A stretch of DNA of 64,000 nt, from assembly GCA_038025085.1 (NCBI GenBank), contig CM076141.1, forward strand, positions 13,704,001-13,768,000, in the 5' to 3' direction. This document shows positions 59,266 through 64,000 of this stretch, one piece after another. The stretch's first letter is position 1; each line of letters starts with the position of its first letter. The stretch is from Tetragonia tetragonoides (taxonomy: Eukaryota > Streptophyta > Magnoliopsida > Caryophyllales > Aizoaceae). Both the position numbers and the translations under genes were made by a program. The notes below the pieces were generated by a model, which saw only the letters and a program-made list of their open reading frames with translations, ran no database searches and was not told the DNA's origin.

Positions 59266-61318
59266 ATGATCAATATTGGGCAATTCTTGTGGTTCATGCT
59301 CTTGTTTGCCACACCATTATGGTTGCTTGTAGTGTTTTTGATTAAGCCTCAAAGGAGATTGCACCAAAAACATAGCCCTCCTAGCCCAAGAAAGCTACCT
59401 CTTATAGGAAACCTCAATCAACTACTAGGGGACTTGCCTCACCTATCCCTTCAAAGGCTCTCCAAAGAATATGGTCCTCTTATGCTCCTACAATTAGGGT
59501 CTATCCCAACATTGGTTGTTTCCTCGACCGATGTAGCTAGGGAGATTTTTAAACCCATGATCTCATTTTCTCCGGTAGGCCACAACCATACGCGGCCAAG
59601 AGGTTAAGCTACGAGTGTAATAGTATCTCTTTCGCTCCCTATGGTGAGTATTGGCGACAAGTTAGGAAGATAGCCATTGTAGAATTACTTAGTCCTAAGA
59701 GAGTCCAATCGTTTCAATTCGTAAGGAACAAGGAAATCAACCTCATGCTTGATTCTATCATCAGTTGTTCTCTGGCTACTAGGCCGGTTAATCTTAGTAA
59801 GTTGGTGCTTTCCTTGGCGAATAATATCATATGTCACGTTGCATTTGGGAAGAAATATGATGGTACTAGTGAAAATGGCAATAGCGGAGAGGCTAATTTC
59901 TTCGAGATCTTAAAGGGAACGCAGAGGTTATTAGGAGAGCTCAACATTGCGGATTTCTATTCTTGGGTAGGTTGGTTCCTTAACAAAATTAATGGGGTGG
60001 ATGCTAGGCTAGAGAAGAATTTTAAGGAGTTAGATTGGTTTTATGACCAAGTTATAAAGGAGCATAGAACAAGGTCTACAACAATGGATCATGAGGATCT
60101 TGTTGATGTACTTCTTAGGCTTCAAAAGGATCCTACCTCAACGATGTCCCTGAGCAATAATCAATTGAAGGGGATTCTCACGGTATGTAATATGTATGCT
60201 TGCCATGTACTCCCTCTGCCTCGTAATTACGTTGTCATATTTCATTTTGGTCTGTCCATTTTGCTCATAAGTTATAGTTTGCTTGCTCTCTGTTTACTTT
60301 GGCCCGAGGGAGTCTATTAACTCTTATCTTTTTTGGTATATTCATGTAAGGGTATGTTTTGGCAAAAATAGCTAGCTTTTAGATTAAAGCTACAACTTTC
60401 ATCTTTCAGTTACTGCTTTCACTCTCTATTACCAAACAATTTATCCGATTATTTTCAACTTTCAGTTCCAGAAACAGTTAAAATCTGAATGCTACCCATG
60501 CAAGCTTTCAATTTCAGCTAGCAAAACAGCTAATTTGTTACCATTTCATTGAAATTTAAGCAAATTTCTGCTGATTTCTTACCATATTCTGACTTTTCAG
60601 CTAGCAAAACAGCTAGTTGTGCCAAACAAACCCTAAGTCTGATCTTTTGTATAGTTTTTTCCCCTATTGCCACTGTATTAACGAAATTTATAAGCAGGAC
60701 ATATTTGTAGCGGGAACTGAAACATCAGCAGCAACACTAGTATGGACAATGTCGGAGCTGATAAAGAACCCATCCGCTATGAAAAGAGCACAAGATGAGG
60801 TTAGACAAGTAGCCAAGGGGAAACAAAGAGTGGATGAGAACGATCTCCCTAAACTCGTATACATGAAAATGGTCCTAAAGGAGACACTAAGGCTTCATCC
60901 CCCTGTCCCCCTTTTAATCCCAAGAGAAACAACACAAGCCTGCACAGTTAGCGGGTATGAGATCCCAGCAAAGACAAGGGTCTTTGTAAACGCCAAGGCA
61001 GTAGCCACGGACCCTAACGTTTGGGGAAATAGCTCGAACAAGTTCGAGCCTGAAAGGTTTGTGGATAGCTCCATTGACTATAGAGGGCAGGATTTCGAGT
61101 TGATCCCCTTTGGGTTAGGGAGAAGGGTGTGCCCTGGCCTTAATTTTGCTGTTCTGGTAGTTGAGCTCACACTGGCTAATCTATTGCACTGTTTTGATTG
61201 GAGTTTGGCAGATGGGATGACAAGGGATGATATTGACATGGTTGAAGATGTTGGGCTCACTACACATAAGAAGGACCCCCTGTTTTTGTTAGCTACTCCC
61301 GCCCCATGTAACCACTAG
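59266..61318 (+). pseudogene. Cytochrome P450, CYP71 clan (CYP71B/83-like), one frameshift
   Basis: Exons 59266-60182 and 60698-61318, intron 515 bp carrying a Tourist-like MITE. ATG 59266 gives a normal anchor; an earlier in-frame ATG (59197) would add 23 residues. Hinge [20 protein letters not shown]-helix VAGTETS, ETLR, PERF, haem loop PFGLGRRVCPG. One base is missing in the A/C run at about 59551-59556 (EIFK, then the family's THD motif is out of frame), so the written frame ends at 59607. Everything else is clean, which makes a sequencing error or a very young pseudogene equally plausible. Subfamily placement is tentative. It stands apart from the main array, beyond the rhodanese gene. 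Confidence 0.85.
60350..60633. mobile_element. Tourist-like MITE in a P450 intron
   Basis: 284 bp with TAA duplications at 60347-60349 and 60634-60636. Termini are GGGTATGTTTTGGCA at the left and, in reverse from the right, GGGTTTGTTTGGCACA. The TAA target and GGG(T)xTGTTTGG ends identify a PIF/Harbinger-derived Tourist-like element. The interior repeats AGCTAGCAAAACAGCTA-like words. Non-coding. It lies in sense-neutral intron sequence and leaves both splice sites intact. Confidence 0.87.
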
Positions 61319-62623
61319 TAGTACTACTGTTTCTTTTTTCCTAATTAAAGCATAAAGGAACACAAATGTGAGGTCGCTAACTCACATGGCCTCGATCAAA
61401 TAAAATAGTTTATATCCATACCTATAGTATTATTGTGATTTGTGAAATCTGATTCATGTTTTTTAGTCATAAAGGCAGGGAAAAAAGAAAGCATAATATT
61501 ATTTCTCAATCTTTGGTAGACTACGAATACATGGAAGTCATAAATTCAGTGGAGACACTAATGAGTTCTTTAAATTTCTTTTTACATCAAAAAATAATTA
61601 ATTCAAAGGCAACAGATTGCCAAAATTCAGCGTATATGAATACCTGGGACTCGAGGCACTTCAAGGCTCGAGCCCAATTTCTATATACTAAAATTACCTT
61701 ATACCCGACACGCCTAACGGCCTAAGCTGCTTTTACATCTCCTATACAAGTATATATGTAACTTTTATGCTCAATAACAATAGAATCAACAGTGAAAGCA
61801 ATTTACATCCAGGCATATACAATTGCAGATTTGCGTCAAATCCACACCCTTTTTGTAGTAGCCAAACCATCTGCTTCATATATATTATCTGTATAGTATG
61901 CTGGATTTGAAAGTGAGGCAGCTTGTCAAGAATGAAATCTATCTCATATAACTACACCAGCAGGCTGATGACCTCTTAAGTCCTTATCAGTCAACCAACA
62001 CACATCATTTGAAGAATCACATTCTACAACTAGCTGAATGCCATTTTGACAATTTGTGTATTGCGGAAGCATTTTCAGACCATGGTAATCCCCCAGGATT
62101 CCGGCTTTATTAGATTCCATAACACCAAGAGGAACCAAGTAAGCCCCAAGAATATTAGCACAATTGTCTCTGATATCACCACAACCTCCAACACCACATT
62201 TTCCATCAGCAGAGTCATCAGAGTTTCATCCAATTCTTTACGGGGAGCTTTCATTATTAGTCCCACCCATCTTATTACAGCTAGTAGAGATTTTAGACTA
62301 GTCATATATGTATATGACTATAATTATGAAGAAAAGCCATAGACTCATATCATATGACAAAAATTGTGAAATAATAGTTCAAAATGTATTAGGTACCAGC
62401 AGCAGCTTGCTGTCACAGGCCTTAGGTCATTCATTTCCAGCTCTGAGTCTCTGACCTTGGATTTAACAGAGCGCAGCACCTTAGGTATGCTTTTGGAATA
62501 CTAAATCATTTAGAGTCCAAGCAGCTTAGGTCCTGATTTAAATGTATAAAAACTCTTAACTTCAGAAACCTTTGTAGATAGACAAGAATAAATGACTAAA
62601 CAGAAAGATCAGAAACGACATAC
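61319..62623. other. Region between the last P450 and the PPR exon
   Basis: About 1.3 kb that should contain the 3' end of the PPR gene (minus) after the donor at 62623, probably a short last exon and untranslated region that I could not fix. It also contains an unassigned minus-strand open segment (61944-62225). Nothing else recognisable. Confidence 0.5.
61944..62225 (-). other. Unassigned protein-like open segment
   Basis: A 93-codon minus-strand frame ending at a TGA (61944). It has protein-like composition and regular Cys spacing (CGVGGCGDIRDNC near the start, then CQ, EC, VCW). Its first ATG (62138) comes only a third of the way in, so it would be a 3' exon and not a whole gene. I do not recognise it. 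It could be a downstream exon of the PPR transcript unit, a fragment of another gene, or chance. Confidence 0.25.
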
Positions 62624-63719
62624 CTGAGCAGCTTTGCGTGGTTAGCATTTTAGACTGTACTTCTTCAGCAGCTTCTGCCATCCCATTGGCATTGTAGGAT
62701 TGTATCATTGTAGCAAAGGTTATATGATCTGGCTCACAATTCTTTTCCTTCATTTCCAGGAATACCTCAACCATTTTATCAACATCTCCAGCCCGCCCAT
62801 AGGCACTGATTACACAGTTGAAAAACGGAGTATCTAGAACCACATCAGAGTTCTCAACTTGCTTAAGAATTGAATCCACCCGGTAAAATTTCCCACCATT
62901 ACTATAAGCATTAACAAGAGAGCAGTAGGTAATGGTATTAGGTTTTGTTCCCTGATGCTTCATTTTTAGGAAAAACTCATCCATCTTGTCGATGTTACCA
63001 GCACGTCCAAATACATCAATAATGATGTTGAAAGTCACAACAGTTGGGGTGAAGAACCTTGTCTTCATAAAATCCAGAACTGACTCAATTTTCTGGTACA
63101 TACCTGCTTTACCATAAGATCTGAGTAAGATGTTAAAGGTCCTAACATCTGGGCTTATCCCCATTAACTGAAACTCTTCATACCACCTCTCCATATTTTC
63201 AATATGCCCACAATTCCCATAAGCCGAAATGAAAGAGTTTAATGTGAAAACATCTGGATGGCATGTGGCAGTTTCAATCATGTCGGATAATTGATTTTCC
63301 ATCATTTCAAACAATCTGGCCTTGCCATATCCATCTATGACAGTGTTATATGTAATTGTACTGAAATCAATTCCCAGATATGACATGTCAACAAGTATTT
63401 GATCTACAAGATCAAAACGTTGGTGCTTAACGCAGCAGCTAAGTAACATCGTATATGTATGCACATCAGGTTTACAGTCATATACTGCTTTCATGTCATC
63501 AATGATTGAAAATGCTTTGTCAAAGAGGCCACAAAGGCCATAAGCATTCATCAACGCGGTAAACACATCAATGGTCGGCTGAAGCCCGTCAGACAGCAAC
63601 ACCTCAAAAAGTAAACCGGCCTGCTCTGCTTTCCTACATTTCCCAAGCATCATTAAAAGCTTGGTGTACGTTTGGCATCTTGGTTTGTACCACTCCTGTT
63701 TGCGGAGTAGTCCAAAAAT
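62624..63719 (-). CDS. Pentatricopeptide repeat protein (At3g53170-like), large exon, 5' end outside window
   Basis: P-class PPR protein; such proteins bind organellar RNA sequence-specifically and affect its processing or stability. The exon, 1096 bp and 365 codons, runs from an acceptor (ATAG) at 63720 to a donor (CAG/GTATGT) at 62623. It begins before the first internal Met (63653): the preceding frame reads LLRKQEWYKPRCQTYTKLL, which extends the first repeat. About ten tandem 35-residue repeats of the form '(V)TYN..I..YG.AG....M...M...G..P(D)' are visible. No DYW or E domain and no SMR domain are seen. The similarity to At3g53170 is from memory. Upstream exons lie to the right of the window or in its last 280 bases; the short last exon is unresolved. 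Confidence 0.88.
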
Positions 63720-64000
63720 CTATCCGTAGATTATGAATCTTTGTTAGACATGAATGACAAGAAAGATATTTAAGGAGATCAAGAAAGAAGGTTCAAGAAA
63801 ACAAGCGAAACAGACAGGTGTGTGACTTTCACACAAGAAACCCAAAGTCATAAGCTTAAGAAACAATGAGGATACAGGAAGAACAAAAGAGTATAGTCAA
63901 TCTTTTCTCAATATGGAGAGTTGGTGCATTTTCTAATCACTATGAAACTAAATGCACCAGGACAAGAGTATTGTTGAACTTCCAAAACCAAAAATTTGGA
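63720..64000 (-). other. Intron of the PPR gene (to window edge)
   Basis: Sequence 5' of the PPR exon on the minus strand. No PPR-like coding is visible in its three frames, so it is taken as intron. The preceding exon should lie beyond 64000. Confidence 0.5.

Noticed and set aside
19238..61318. CYP76AD-type (betalain) P450s
   Set aside because: Hinge, I-helix and intron features are CYP71-like; no copy has CYP76 character.

Overview
This is plant nuclear DNA, almost certainly from a eudicot. Genes carry GT-AG introns. Two host genes are classic plant families (a plastid rhodanese-like protein and a PPR protein). The rest is plant-type A-type cytochrome P450s embedded in LTR retrotransposons, MITEs and a tRNA-derived SINE. 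I cannot fix the species. MITE sequences of the 'tgtttggcaaa...agctgttggctgg' style resemble those I associate with Caryophyllales, but that is a weak guess.

Layout. 1-5516: a Sirevirus-like Copia element (5' LTR cut by the window edge) that keeps only a damaged gag and no pol. 5517-6965: two minisatellite-like tracts and no gene. 6971-16063: a Ty3/Gypsy-type (Athila/Tat-like primer site) three-LTR array, LTR-internal-LTR-internal-LTR, flanked as one unit by the same 5-bp duplication GGTGT. It has no pol and one uncharacterised ORF, complete in the second unit and truncated in the first. 16064-19237: degraded foldback DNA, a long TAA microsatellite and a GC-rich patch.

19238-51255: eight P450 genes or pseudogenes, all on the + strand. 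The first seven look like one recently expanded CYP71A-like family: 19.2 kb intact, 24.1 kb pseudogene, 28.0 kb nearly intact with an N-terminal frameshift, 33.0 kb intact, 36.1 kb exon 1 only, 41.0 kb intact, 44.0 kb intact with an odd I-helix. The eighth (49.7 kb) and a ninth (59.3 kb) belong to other CYP71-clan groups, and both are broken by small lesions. Every two-exon copy has its single intron at the same place, phase 0 just before the D-M/I-F-x-x-G I-helix motif. No terpene synthase, acyltransferase or glycosyltransferase is interleaved, so the sequence shows a tandem P450 array and not a demonstrated mixed pathway cluster.

51959-55449 (minus): a ten-exon rhodanese-like plastid protein of 296 residues, reconstructed exon by exon, with one predicted GC-AG intron. 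55756-56164: a solo LTR with perfect 5-bp duplications. 62624-63719 (minus): the large exon of a PPR gene similar to Arabidopsis At3g53170, continuing past the right edge. Small transposons are well resolved: two Stowaway MITEs, one Tourist-like MITE inside a P450 intron, one SINE with a perfect 14-bp duplication, and a LINE zinc-binding-domain relic.

A pattern across the P450s deserves care: five of the frame-breaking lesions are single-base deletions, most of them in or next to homopolymers. Either several copies are decaying, or some of these are uncorrected long-read assembly errors.
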